From the NCBI GenBank assembly GCA_032719365.1, contig CM064861.1, forward strand, positions 75,512,863 to 75,576,862: DNA of 64,000 nt. The letters are read 5' to 3'. Below the pieces are notes generated by a model. It ran no database searches and had not been told where the DNA came from. It was given only the letters and a program-made list of their open reading frames with translations. Positions 31,110-43,861 of this stretch are shown here, piece after piece. Made by a program: the position numbers and the translations under genes. How positions within the stretch are numbered: position 1 is the stretch's first letter; the number at the start of each line of letters is the position of its first letter. This DNA comes from Prinsepia uniflora (lineage: Eukaryota; Streptophyta; Magnoliopsida; Rosales; Rosaceae).

Positions 31110-34100
31110 AAGGTGGTAGTAGAAATTACTATCGAGGGTGGTTGTAGTTGAGACTGTTGAGTGCTAGGTCACGTTCGAGGAACTTTTTTCTTACGTGGTT
31201 TTACTCATAGTTGGTGAGTAAATTGGGAAGTAGAGTTTCTCAGACATGACCAGAGGGTGTGACTCAGACGTGGTGTGCTCGTGTTTGGTGATAACCAGAC
31301 AAAGAGGATTCGTTAGTGTGTGTCGGATCTTGGGAGTGTGACCCAGGTGATAGATGTGGTATCTCAGGTCAGGATGAGTTGGATAGAATCCCAACAGTGA
31401 TGGAGTGGTTTTGAATGACGCAGGGACGTCATGGAATTAGTGGATTTGGGGAGGTAACAGTAATTCTCTGAGCCTAGAGTGACATACATGTGAGTTACAG
31501 TGGTTGTGGAGTGGGACAGTGAGGATCCCGATTGGTGAGTTGGAGTCTGTTGGCTTACTAGAGGTACGGGATACCTGGTTGGGTGACCGGTTCCCCATTG
31601 ATTGTGAGACAGGTTTTGGTCTTGACTTGGTAGGTTTGCAAGAGTGCGGTGCTCAGAAACTGATCCCATAGAGCTGGGACGTACGAGCTAGTGCTACGTT
31701 GGTGGTAGTTGGGTGAGCCGAGACGGATAGGTATGGTCAGGGTTGACTATTGAGTCAAATTTGTATTTCACGACACACATGACGCGTCAAGGTATCCCTA
31801 GGTAGCTCAGGGAGCTTGGAGAGAGTTAGTTGTGCCTAGTTTTTTGCGGACACATGAGTGGTGTAGTTGCTGTTTAGTAGAGGTTTGGTCGGGTACGTAA
31901 CCCATTTTGTAACCAATTGTCAGAAGGTACCGACAGAGTTGAGAGTGTAGGAGTCCAGTGGTAAGACTCAGTGGAATTGGAGGATCAGTTGACTGGGAAT
32001 GTCACTGATAGGAGACCCAATGTCCTTTTTCGATGGAAATTCAGGAGTCAGTTTCGACCGGACTGCGAGTGAGTGCACATCTCCTTCTGATAAAAATTAT
32101 ACTTCTTTTCTAGTGAACTTCTCATCATCTTGGGTGGTATGAGTTGTCAGGTTTAAGCTGAAGTAGGGAGTGACTTGGTAGTGGTAGAATCACTACAGTA
32201 GTTATCAACATATATTATTGGTTGATGTTTGGTGTCACTTGTATTATTGTTGAACGAGCATCAATTTGGTGGGCCCATGTTGTTTATGGGTCATTGGCCG
32301 AAAGAGTTAGTATGGATCCACTTAGGATCGAGATGTTATGGATCAGATAGTGTTGAGACGATCAAGGCGATCGAGGTTTAGTATGTGATTTATTGGTCGA
32401 GTTGGTTGGAGCTCGAGTGGTCTAAGGGCCGAGAGAGAGTTTAGAATTGGCGGTGGACATTTAGGATGAATTTTGGTGTCATCGTCTTTGCTTATTGTGC
32501 TTAAAGGACATTATCATGGGCTAAGTGAAAGAAATCCTCAATTTAGGGAGTAATTGGTGACAAGTGTTGTAGCTTCCGAGTTGGGATCGCAACAATGTTA
32601 TTGTATGAGATTACAAGACAGAGGTTGGATATGGGCATGAGTACTGATATTGGATTCACTCAGACTGGATGAGAGTCAGTGATTGCCAGGTAGAGGCTAT
32701 CTCTGTGATTGCAGTTTGTTGAGGGGACTGACTTCCTTTCGAATTTAATATGGTGCGCGATTTTAGTTGAACGAACAGAATGTTGGCTATTGCTTTAGGT
32801 TGATTATTCCGAATGTTAGTGGGAGTTTCCACGGAATCGAAAAATGAGACTATACTTGGAGTATCAATCAGGAAAAGATGAATATTCGATGCCTTAGGTA
32901 GGATGTTGACAGGTAACCGAAAAGTTTAGGATTGGTATGTCTTGGTAGACATGAATGGGTTTGGACACACCTCAGTGATTGGTCAGGTGACCAAGAAACT
33001 CAGATAGGACGCTGAGTTAAAGTGTATAATCTGTCTAGGAAAAGGATCAGATGAACAGGCTCCAAAGTTGAGCGTGATTGGCTTAGTAGCCCTATGGTGG
33101 ACAGACTAGATCCGAGGTAGTGGTAGTGCATGGACTGATTCACGGTTATTGGTACGTACAACGTACGATGCGTAAGTACAGTCCTTGAGTAGGCTGAGTG
33201 GTGCCTTAGTGCTTGTGTAGGGTGCACTTGTGAGTAGGGCGCGTTGGACAGTGGTTATAAGTAACTTCCCAATTGTGTTGTGAGCCAGAACACAAGGTTG
33301 GGTCCAAGGTGAACGTGTTGGTAATCGGATTGGTTCCGATATTGTTGGTTCTTTCGTTGAAAATGTGGACTGGACATTGGATACTGTGCTTGTGGGCAGA
33401 GGGATCTTATGAGGGTTCAGTGTTTGTATGAGCATGGAGCTCAGAGCCGTGGTTTGCTTGAAGAACCCTAGAGTTTCAGTAGTGTTATCCCAGCTGGAGC
33501 AAGTATTCGAAGGAATCTAGATACACTCAGGTAGAGTGAGTTGGTGGTTAGTGTAACCACGGGACGAGTGAGGTGACAGTTGGGACAGTCCTCGAGTTAG
33601 GATTACAGCGTTGGACACTGAGTAAGACGGGGTTTGGTACGAGGTACCCTAGTAGGACTCTAAAGTAAGTTGAGGTTGTGTTGGTGACTCGAACAGTGAC
33701 AGTGGAGCCATGAGTATCGGCTGAGCACGACAGTGTGTCGCAAGCGTGGCTTTACAGTTAGAAGGCCATCTAGTGAGGTGGAGGATTTGAGACTAGAGAT
33801 CTCTGGGTGAGAACAAGATGTCAACTTGAGTAGATGACTGAGAAGAATCGTCAAGTTGAAAAGGTGAAGGACATCAGCTTGATTTGAAAGACGTGTCAGC
33901 TCGGTATATGTGTAGGTGATAGGTGAGATCGACGAGTGTTAGTGTCTCGCGTGAGACGAGCTAGCAAATGTTTGGAATATGAAGTTGCGACTTACGAGTT
34001 AACATACGGATCCTTGAGCTTTGGATCCTTGAGATTTGGGTGTGTCTGTATCCAATTCAACGATTAGTACTGGTATGTGTTAGATGGTTGGATTGTGTTC

Positions 34101-34307
34101 AACGTCACTCGACGTGGATGAGTACCGACAAGTATCTTGGATATTGGTGTGACGTTGAGTACAAACAAGTACTGTGGTTGGATGGTTGGATGTGTACTTT
34201 TACACAAGAGCGTCTCGAGTTGGAGGCAATATTGGACTTCCAAAATTTGAATGTCTATTTAAGGTTAGTTTGAATTTCGAGGACGAAATTCTTTAAGGAA
34301 AGAAGGT
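31110..34307 (+). other. Non-coding interior of a LARD-type element
   Basis: 3.2 kb between primer site and 3' LTR contain no frame longer than about 110 codons and no gag or pol motif. It ends with the Del/Tekay signature TTTCGAGGACGAAATTCTTT and a purine tract (AAGGAAAGAAGGT, 34295-34307) directly before the LTR at 34308. Part of the interior is clearly homologous to the interior of element M: reverse complement of about 33305-33400 versus 48125-48215 ('gcacagtatccaatgtccagtccac', 'taccaacacgttcacc'). Confidence 0.75.
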
Positions 34308-34641
34308 TGTAATGACCCATCCCGACTTTACGTGACTAATTAAAGATTAATTGAGGATTATCGGGACTAACCGGGGATTAATCGAGGATTTTTGGATGAA
34401 TGGTGCAAAATGACAATTTTACATATGAGAATGGATAAAAAGTTGATTTTTGACCCGGGTGGTCAAATGCAAGAGGACCGAGGACTGTTACATAGATCGA
34501 GTCGATACGAGTCCGTAGACAAGTGACATGTCAAAATCAGACATTCGACGGGAAATTTACGGGTCATGGAACGTTTAGGGTACTATTACAAGAATTACGA
34601 GACAACTGGACTTTTTTCTTGAGTGGGTCCCAGGTATTTGT

Positions 34642-37600
34642 TGTCAGGACCCACCCCGGTTTCACCCCAAAAACCGAGGTAAATCCTGCTCCCGTCTGAC
34701 AACCCGACACAACACAGTCAGACGCAGGAGAAAATATATCACATATCTCGAAGTCAACAGTTTACAGAGCATAGTACACAAGACAGAAGAAAGTAAAACC
34801 GAAAAGCTAAGTTCACGCACAACGGAAAATTTAACACAGTTCGGGATCGCTCTCGTGACTTCTATGCCTCAGACGCTACCTCGACGCCGAAACCCAGCGC
34901 TAGCTCCACAACCTGGAGGGCAATTTAAAACAGAAGGTGTGAGTGGACCAAAATAAAGGAAAATTTCGAAAACCATTTTATGATAAAACCGGATTTAGCC
35001 CTCCGTTTTGAAACCACATGCATAACCCAGTTATCAAAACGGTTATAAATCATTCATCATAAAATATCATAAGAAACGGAAACACTATAAAACAGTTATA
35101 GAAAACATAGCAGAAACATTATAAAACCGTATCATAAACCGTGAATATCAAACCATTCTTTTACGATCAAACCTGCTGGACCTATCCGAGTCTTTAAACT
35201 CCCGAGTCTTTAAACTCAATCCAGGCCTCAATAATATCCAGAGTCTTTAAACTCCCGAGTCTTTAAACTCAACAGGCCTACGGGGGAAATATCAATATAT
35301 CCGAGTCTTTAAACACTCGAGTCTTTAAACTCAATCCGGGTCTTTAAACCCAATCTGGGCCCGTCCCCCGTCAAATCAATATCCGGGTCTTTAAACCCAA
35401 TAACCAGATCCAGAAAATCCAATCCAAAACCATTTGAAAACCATTTCTAAATCCATATCCAAACCCGAATCCGAAATCACCGGTCCGAAGCTCTTCCGGC
35501 ATTCCGAACCGTCATTCCGAACCCAAATTCGGAAATCCACTTTTCACTTTAAAACCAAATCCTGTTATCCGAAATCCGATTTCAAAATCCCTTTATGAAC
35601 ATTTAAACCATTTATCCATTGAAATCCCAAATCCATAACATCATATTCAGAAATCACACTTTTCTCGTAAAACGTGCTGAAACCAAATTTCCTCGAAAAA
35701 CGTGCAATTATGCAAAATCAACAAAGCATATTCGATAACATAGAATCATGATTAAAACCATAAAACAAGTATTGAAAACAGTTATGCATGCTCGAGTTTA
35801 GAGAAGGGGTCCACTCACAGTACCGAGCCCTCAATCACGTCCTGAACGTCTCGTACGTTCCTCGGCTTCCTCGGGAACTCCTGATCCTATCAACAACCAC
35901 CAAAAGACGTCACTAACACATCTACGAAGGTCCACCTAATTTCCCTCAACAATCCCCCGGTCCTAAACGTACCGAACCGGAACCCTAAACCTTCACCCTC
36001 GCGGAACTACTTCGATTCGACGTCCAATTAACCCGAAACCAATTCCAATGGACTCATCACAACCCCAAGACCAAAAACCATGTTGACCATTTTCCACAGA
36101 ACCGCCGCACGCGCTTCCACGCGCCGCCCAAAGTGGCTGCGCGTGGCCCTCACGCGCCTGCTACAGTGTCACCGTCTTCCTCGTGTCGACCCGGTTCAGC
36201 ACAGTGTCTGCAACTTGAACCGGCGTCAGCGGTTCTCCACCGTACCTGCACCAAAACTGCTCCTCTCTTCACCCACAGCATCGTCCAGTTCCTAGCTATA
36301 CATCCCCCTTACTCAACCACCTCGACACGGCCTAATACTCAGAGACTCGAACTCGAAACAAAACCCAAACACTGCCCTGTTTCCTTCTCCGGCCACCCAG
36401 GTCACCTCCCATCACGGTGGCAGTCTCAACCTCTTCCTAAGACCTTCCTAGGAGTCACCCAACACACGAAAAACCCTCGACTCACAGTCAAAACCCACGA
36501 CTTTCAATCTAAACATCGACGGCAAAACAGAGCACATCAGTACTCCCGTCGTACTAACCTCCGCCGTGCACTCCCCCGTCACAGCTGTTCCACCAGAAGG
36601 CTCCTAGGACTCCGCTGAACTTCCTAGAATTCCTTAGACTCTTCGATTCTACCTCTAAAGCTACGACTTAGCTTCTGAAACCAAGCGAAAAAACAGAGCA
36701 AAGAAACGGGGATGAGGAATTACCTGTCCTCCTGTCGCTGTCGTGAGCTCAGCCGTGAGGCAGCAGTTCCCCCCGTCCACCGCCAGCCTCTGGACACCTC
36801 CACGAGTCCAATTGCACCAACACACAGCCGCACCACCACCACGATCTTCCAAGTCCTCTCTGTTTTCTCTGAAAACCGACTGCCCCGACCACCGTGTTTT
36901 TGCACGATTCCTCTTCCCCAAACACTCACCAGTTCACTCTTCCACCCTCTGATCACTCCTCACTGACCAAAACACACTAACACTTACCATCATCTCTCAA
37001 TTCTTCTCAATTCCTCCCTATGTTTCTGTCTGGGTCGAACAACACACACGGCACGGTTGCACCCCAAATAATTGGACCGTGCACTCACTAGAACCAACCA
37101 GACCTCCTACACGTGTCACCAATCCCGTAACTCCTCTCCCAAGTGGCTCAATCTCAGCCCTCCATCTTCCCTCTCTGTTGCACACATCCCAAGGTGCAAA
37201 AACACCAAAATGCCCTTCCTAGAACCTCAAAATTACAACTTTGCCACTACCTTTCTAGACCCGTAACTCCCACATCGTAAGTCCGATGAATACGTTCCGC
37301 CTGTCATCAAACTCAGGATGACGAGATCTATCTAAGTATCCTAGGTCAACGTACCAAAACCCGTTTATACGAAAAGTCAACTTTTCCCCCTAATTTAGCC
37401 AAATTACGGTTATGCCCTCAACCTTCCGAACATCATAACTTCCTCCTCGGATGTCGGAATCGGGCGTGCCACCTGCCTACGGGTTCGTGACGTCCCGAAC
37501 TACGTCCTGGTCACCAGTCAAAGCCCATTTGACCACCCGAACTAAAAGTCAACTTTTTGCCCAAACTAGGGGCAAAATCGTCATTCTAAGCTAATGACCT

Positions 37601-37658
37601 TATTGGGACCAACTAACCCCCGATTAAGCTCACTAATCCCTACTTAATCACGGTCTTA
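34642..37658 (-). mobile_element. Solo LTR 'I', reverse orientation, TSD tttgt
   Basis: Plus-strand start TGTCAGGACCCACCCCGG at 34642. The duplication tttgt is at 34637-34641 and 37659-37663 (tatttgt if extended). The uninterrupted sequence at 24430-24442 ('gatatttgttcaagcac') shows the empty site. The far end stops at 'cacggtctta', lacking about 29 bp of the family's 5' terminus. It is close to 9572-12632 in the opposite orientation. Confidence 0.88.
35180..35400 (-). repeat. TTTAAA-centred palindrome cluster in LTR I
   Basis: Repeated GAGTCTTTAAACTC and GGGTCTTTAAACCC, about eight copies, collinear with 4842-5040. Confidence 0.82.
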
Positions 37659-39465
37659 TTTGTTCAGGCCCAATGGATGAGTGACACTTGTCACTCATCC
37701 ATTGCCCAACCCTTTACATAAATGCACCCACCCCCTTCTCTGTTTCATTATCCTAAGCTGAAACCCCTAAATGCATAGCCCACCCTAAGCCTCCCTATAT
37801 CTTCATCATCTGCAAGTCGAGTGAAAAGGAGAGTGAGAGAGGACGTCGAGACGAACACGGAGGTGCTAACGGCGAGGACGGCGAAGTATGGTGGCGGGAA
37901 TCCTGTAGGTAAGCATTTTTGGGTTCAATTTCCAGTTTCAATTTTAAGGGTCTGATGGGACGTTTTATGGATTGGGTTATGTTCTAGAGATCGAGGGGAC
38001 CTAGTTCGACTGGTTTTGAGGATCGCGGTGGCTAGAGTTGACGGCAGAACTGGATTGCAGGTGGCTAGTTACTATTCATCCTTAGAACAAGTAATTCTAG
38101 GTCGATTTTCATGGTTTCAATTCGAGGGATCTGTTCTTAGGGGTTAGACAAACACGTAGGAAGAAACGGGGATCAAAATGGTGGTCAGATGAGTGAGTTT
38201 GGATCGGGTCAAGTCGCGAGTCTACGCGACCTAATACTATGATCCGAGTTGACCCGGACGAAGGTTGAAGACAATGATGACATCATCATCTGATAGGTGT
38301 CAAAGGTAGGCTAATAGGAGGTCAGCACTGACATGTTAGTGACGTGGTCTAATCAGGTGCTGCCACGTGTCACTGACATGTCAATGACGTGGACCAGCGG
38401 ACTGCTGACACGTAGTACTGTCAGGTCTGATAGGTGTCAGATCTGACAGCTATCAGACTTGTAAGAGATGACGTCATGCTGACGTCAACGTTGACCACTG
38501 ACCGCTGATGTCAGCGTTGACTTTTTTGACTTCAACAGTAGACGTTGACCAGCGTTGATTTTTGTGGGTGACCAGCTCGTGGGGCACCAGTGTCATTTTA
38601 AAGGTTTCGACGATCCAGATCGAATGGTTATGGTTTCAGGTTGATCGAAGATCGTTAGGTTGGTTAAATTGAGGTTTAAAGCTTTGGGATGCGTGTTCGG
38701 ACATGTTAAATTTTCCTGGAATGTTGGGGGTTCTTGATTAGGACTTGTTTAGATGGTTAATGACCTTTGAGTGTGATTTTTACATGTCTGGATGACCTAG
38801 AGAGGGTTATGGTACGTGTATCTAGGCGCAGCAAGGACAGTCGGTGAGTGGACTTTTGGTTTACAAATGAAATGCATGCATAACGGTTTAGTACTTTATT
38901 CTATGATTTGAGTTGAAATGCTTGGATATCATACATTATTGATCATGTGGATTTTATGTGTCGCTTTACGATGTTTGGGCTTGAGACCCGTCTGGATATG
39001 GTATTGATTAATTATGGAGTTAAACATGGTTTTAAATGAAATGATTTCGATTTTGGAAATATGTTATCTCGGGCTTAAGGCCCAGTTGGTTTATGATATC
39101 GGGCGTGCAGTCCAATTGATGTATGGTATCGAGCTGAGTCCCATTTGTGGGGTACAAAATGCGATTTAGATTGAAAATGGTTTTGGGAAATGGGATTTGT
39201 GGAAATGGTTTACGGACATTATATCTCGAGATGAAATGGATTTGATTTCGGTTTTCAAACTATACCATCCTATGTGTGGATTACACTCCAGGTGTCAGGG
39301 ACACTGGAGTCAGAGCATTGCCTGAGAGGGACTGCTCTACGTGAAAGACCATAGAGGGATCTATGATCAAGATTGCTAGAGGTTAAAACCTCCGGCCCCC
39401 AAGGAGGGTCAGGGACCTAGGTGAACCTTGGGGAGACCCGGTTTGAGACCGAGGAGCACGCGTAG

Positions 39466-41550
39466 TGATAAGTCACAAATTAAGCATCATTTCAATGTTA
39501 TTTCTTATCCCTTTTACGTATATTTTGATTATAATTGTACAAAAAAATAGAAGAAAATGATCCATTTTGTGAGAATGTGATTATGAAAGTTAAGTCAATT
39601 CTGAAGAAAATGCAAAAAGAATGGAGGAAATCCGAGCCAAAATGAAGTTAAGGTCCCTAGCTGAAATCCCAGTTGAGGGCCTCTCGGGTTTTGTCTTTGA
39701 ATTGGCATTTTTCAATGTATTGGATGTGATCAGCAGCTCATATAATCCCCAGGGGTTCCAATGAGGTGATAGCACATGTCAAGACAATCAATATTGACCA
39801 AGAAAAGGGGTTCTTGCCTTTCTTGGTCGAGAGGCACTCCTAATCCTACAAGGAGTGTGTGTGTGAGTGACTTTGTGGATCAGCCTTGCCAGCCTTGCAT
39901 GCCTAGATTAAGTGGGCTATTTCAGACATTATGCCCTAGAATCCAGCTGGGAAAGTTGGCCAAAAGATCCATTAAAAGAAGGGTTCTTATCTGTTCTTTG
40001 GAACCCAAGAAACTAGGATTTCTTGCCTTATCAAGTTCCTACTTTTTAGGGATTTGGGGCAGCTGCCCTTTGGACGAATTTTCCTACCTTTCTCAATGAG
40101 GAATGACATGGATTGACTTGGATAAGAAGACTTAATTATATTCATGATCAGATCTTGAAGTTAAAGAGGCAAGAAACAAGAAAAAGGAAGTTTCTTGGAA
40201 ATTAAGAAACCATCTTGTACATTGCTAGGGTTAATTAACTTCCCTAGCCGCAATTTATCATTTTTCCTTTATTTTAGGGCAATGTAATCTGATTTAGGAT
40301 AGCATTAAATGAATTCCTAGTCAAAGATAAAGTCAAGAAGTGGAAAGAAGGAAGGAAATGGACTCCTTGTACAAGAAGGATACAAAAAACGGCCAACTAT
40401 GGTTTTTCACAAAAACAAGGAGTTTTCCTCCTTGTTTTGGGTCTGTTTTCCCTTTTCTTTGAGGGAGATGTTAGGGCAAGTGTTTGGGGTTATAAATAGA
40501 TGTTTTCTCATTGTTTTTGGGGGCCGAATTTACCTCATGAAGGTCCCAAAAACTCTGTCAAAACTCGTACTTCAATCCATGTTCTTAGTTTAGAGTTTTG
40601 TAATTTAATTCAAGTACTCTTTATAATTCAAGCATCTTCAAATTCAGCACGTCTACCTTGAGGGAGTTTTCCTTCATCTCTTTTAATCACTGTCCTTTTA
40701 TTATTTCTTGCTTTATTTATATTTGTGCACCTTTTAATTATGTGCTTGTTTTATTCAATAATGTTTGAGTAGTGTAATTAGGGCTAGAGTTACTTGAAGC
40801 CCTAGCCATGTTAGTTCGTGTTTGATTTCTTGCTCTTGATTATGATTTCTATGAATGCCTGGATTTGTTGGATTAATGCGCTTCATGAACTCAATTTATG
40901 CTTATAAGCTTAGCTACCTTATTTGTGTATAATTGTCGATGTAATTGCTTGACGGGTCACCTTGATGTGTGTGTTCACCCTGCAATTTATGGCATCACGT
41001 TTAAGAGGGGGAATCTTATTCGTAATCTAAACTCATGACTTCCTAGGTCTGCACATCACTTTTTTAGAGACACTGTAGTGTCATTAAATCTTCTTTATGT
41101 TTCATGCATTATCACGCACCATCGGTAATAGTTGTTTAAGGGCGGGCACATCACGCTTAAACATGCAATCTAAGATAAGATAATATGTGTGGGGTGAACC
41201 TTAGCCGGACCCCTGCACGGGCACTTAATTCAAATACATGCATAGTAATCTAATCAAGGAAATCTAACGGAACTATAATTGGTAAAGGTGGATAGAAACC
41301 TTAGCTCGACTTAGTTAGTTATTATTAGTTAATTTATTTCATTCATAAAACATAACAAACCCCCTATTGCATTTTAATTACTCCATTTAAGTCAATTGAG
41401 TTAAACAGAATTGGATATCATTGAGCAAGTCTTCGTGGGATCGACCTTTTCTTGCATCTATACTATCTACACATCTTGTGCACTTGAAAAGTTTATTATA
41501 CGTAAAGGTTTTGCCTAGTACATCTGTTGTGCTTGGTAAACTCTCTATCA
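39466..41550 (+). mobile_element. 5' LTR of Athila-like element J
   Basis: Starts TGATAAGTCACAAATTAAGC and ends CTCTCTATCA (2,085 bp). Size and TGATA...TATCA termini match Athila-type LTRs; the primer site follows six bases later. Confidence 0.8.
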
Positions 41551-41556
41551 AGTTTG

Positions 41557-41574
41557 TGGCGCCGTTGCTGGGGA
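41557..41574 (+). other. Primer-binding site TGGCGCCGTTGCTGGGGA (Asp type)
   Basis: TGGCGCCGTTGC is complementary to the 3' end of tRNA-Asp, the primer site characteristic of Athila elements. It begins six bases after the LTR end. Confidence 0.85.
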
Positions 41575-41656
41575 CTTATCCCTCAACGGTGTCCATTTTA
41601 TTTGATTCCTTTAACTTAGTGGTTTTTCTTTTTTATTTTGTATATAACTTTTTGTT

Positions 41657-42724
41657 ATGTGTCTAGGTACCATGGAATCGTGGAATAGCTATTATTCTTC
41701 ACAAGGTTGGGCCTACGAGCCCTATGCAAACGTTCATTTGGTTCCAAGTCATCAAGGGGGATGGGCATACCCCCAAGATTACATGTACATGCATGAGCCT
41801 TACAATCAGCCCTATATGGAGCCATACCACAATGGATAGAGTGAACCATCACCCTACACTTGGACTCCTCCTCCTTTGGATCCTAGCCTTGCCCGACCTC
41901 AAAAAACCCTTTGGGATGCACTAAATGAGGCCCGATCTCAAAGAACACTCCGGGAAGCCCTTTTAGAGGACAAGGAATTAGAGCACCTTCGACTTAAACT
42001 TCTTTGGGAACCCGATTGGGATGATGAGGATAATGATGTGTATGTCCCCTTACCACCCACGGACAGCACCAATGAATGCACCTCGGGTCATGCTCTTGAT
42101 GTTCATGAAATAGAACCAAACCCGCAAGCATTGCACCAAGTTTTGGCCGAGGTCCCTGAAATTCTAGCACCTATCCTTGCTGCCTCAACTCCTCAAGCAC
42201 CTCTTATCCTTACTTTTCCAGGGCCTTCCTTATCCTTATCTTCACCATTTAAGTTCCTTACTCAACTTAGTTGTTTTGGTGAGAAATTTGATGTTGTGCC
42301 TAATGGTTTGTGCAGGTTTAATGGTCCTTGTAGAAGGCAAGATGAAAGAAGTATCAAGATGGTGGTATGCACCTTTGAGACATTCAGTTCCACCCAAGGC
42401 TCAAGGCCACAGCCCAAGCAACCCAAAGACCCTCCATGGCCTCCATACTTCGAGCATTATGCTTACTTGTCTATTTGGATCAAGCAGTTTTTACTTACAT
42501 TCAAATCTTTATTGTACTTGTTCCCTGAAATGTTAAAGTCTATGAAGTGGATTTCTACTTGTAGAACTAATCAATTCATTTATGTTGCAGGCAAGATACC
42601 ACTAAAGGAGGGCCAGGTTTGGAGCCCCTCAAGTGCCTCTTGGACCGCAAGCATTCTAAGTGCTCAACTTTGCCCTGGTTTGTTCCCTCTTTCATATGGA
42701 CGTTTTTTACCTTCTAACTCATGA
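41657..42724 (+). pseudogene. Orphan ORF of element J, one in-frame stop
   Basis: The frame opens at 41657 (a second ATG at 41672), has a single TAG at 41837-41839 and is otherwise open in the same frame to 42724, about 355 codons. The N-terminal part is rich in Tyr, Pro, Gln and Trp. The middle is acidic and leucine-rich (EARSQRTLREALLEDKELEH, then EPDWDDEDND). A proline-rich stretch and a basic segment (FNGPCRRQDERSIKM) follow. It sits where gag would be, but I see no gag capsid or zinc-knuckle motif, so the function is not assigned. It may be a non-autonomous Athila product or a rearranged gag. Confidence 0.5.
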
Positions 42725-43861
42725 TTTTGTCTTCCTTTTATGCTCAAAACATTGAGGACAATGTTTCATTTAGGTTTGGGGGTATTGGACTTAAGTTTAG
42801 GGGTACACAACTCAGTTTCTGTTTTGAAATGCTTTCTGGTTTTTTTTTTCTGCTCTTATTTCCTTGCTGTTTTTTGAATTCTGTTTTGAATTCTTTGCCT
42901 TTTTTTTGTTTTGTAATGCTAGTTTTTATACCTAAACATGTTAATATGAATGTATAGAACATGATAATTGCTTGTACTTACTAAGAATCATTGCCATTTC
43001 CATTGAACTCACACTTGCACTTCACGATACCATAATCAAGTGATTAAGCAACCAAAACAATTGAATTTGAGCATACTTAGAAAATTAGTGGAGACTACCA
43101 TTGTGAGATTTTTGAGCTTGATTTCCTTTATTTCTGAGTGATCTACATGTTTCTACTCTCAAACACTCATCACTTTGTTCATAATTGCATGATCTCTTTC
43201 TATTTGCATTGATGTTTAAGAAACCATATCTATTGGATGTTCTTGATTTGATGTATGATTATTTATGAGATGTGATATAAGCTATGTGTGTTTTAGCTCC
43301 TAAAGACCCTTCTTTTCCCCGTCCAAATTGCATGCTCCCTAAGCCCTTTTGAAGCCAAACACTTAGCCGTTTTGTTCTTCACCTACAATATGACCTAACC
43401 AAGTTTTGAACCGTTCATAATGGCTACACCCTATAATCTAAACTTGTGTCAAGGTTGCATCAAATGAGATTCATGGTGAGGAGGAAATATGTTGATGTTT
43501 TGTGTTACTTATACTCATGTGATGGAAGTATTTTTGAATGGAAAAGATCTTTTGTTTATTTGTAAAGTGAGGAAGTTATTGCATGATCTTGGCTCAGCTC
43601 ATCTACAAAAAATGTATCAAGTTCATTAGTGAAAAGAAAAAAAAAATTATGATTAGAAAAAAAAAAAGAAAAAAAAAGAAGAAGCAATGAACTTAGAGTT
43701 GAGTCAAGTGAGCCATGTACCTCAATTAGAGCATTTTTGTGAGCTTAAGCACGATTTCATCTAGACTCAAGGTCCGAGTCATGACTTCTCATGCCTTGAT
43801 GCGGTTTAGGTTCTTTGAATTCCAACTTTTCTTTCTAAACCCACGAACTTAGCCCCATTAC
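42725..43861 (+). other. Athila J 3' non-coding region
   Basis: AT-rich sequence with no gene. AACATTGAGGACAATGTT plus TTTGGGGGTATT at 42750-42785 resembles the internal polypurine-type motif of Athila elements. A purine-only low-complexity stretch (A-rich with G) lies at about 43633-43687. Confidence 0.6.

Larger units (their letters stand above)
39466..43861 (+). mobile_element. Truncated Athila-like element 'J' inside H's 3' LTR
   Basis: Order: LTR 39466-41550, primer site 41557-41574, one orphan ORF (41657-42724), a polypurine-like stretch (42750-42785, including AACATTGAGGACAATGTT and TTTGGGGGTATT) and about 1 kb of AT-rich non-coding sequence. There is no pol and no 3' LTR; the element stops near 43861 where H's LTR resumes. 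Left flank is cgtag (39461-39465); no matching right flank was found, consistent with a deleted 3' end. Confidence 0.75.

Noticed and set aside
36133..36618. 161-codon plus-strand ORF as a gene
   Set aside because: It lies wholly within solo LTR I, antisense to the element, in a CG-rich block; homologous LTRs do not keep the frame.
41876..42724. 282-codon ORF as an intact gene
   Set aside because: It is the downstream part of a longer frame (from 41657) in a truncated Athila, separated by a stop; treated as a retroelement pseudogene.
43633..43687. A-rich purine tract as a LINE poly(A) tail
   Set aside because: No LINE sequence precedes it; it lies in the non-coding part of Athila J.
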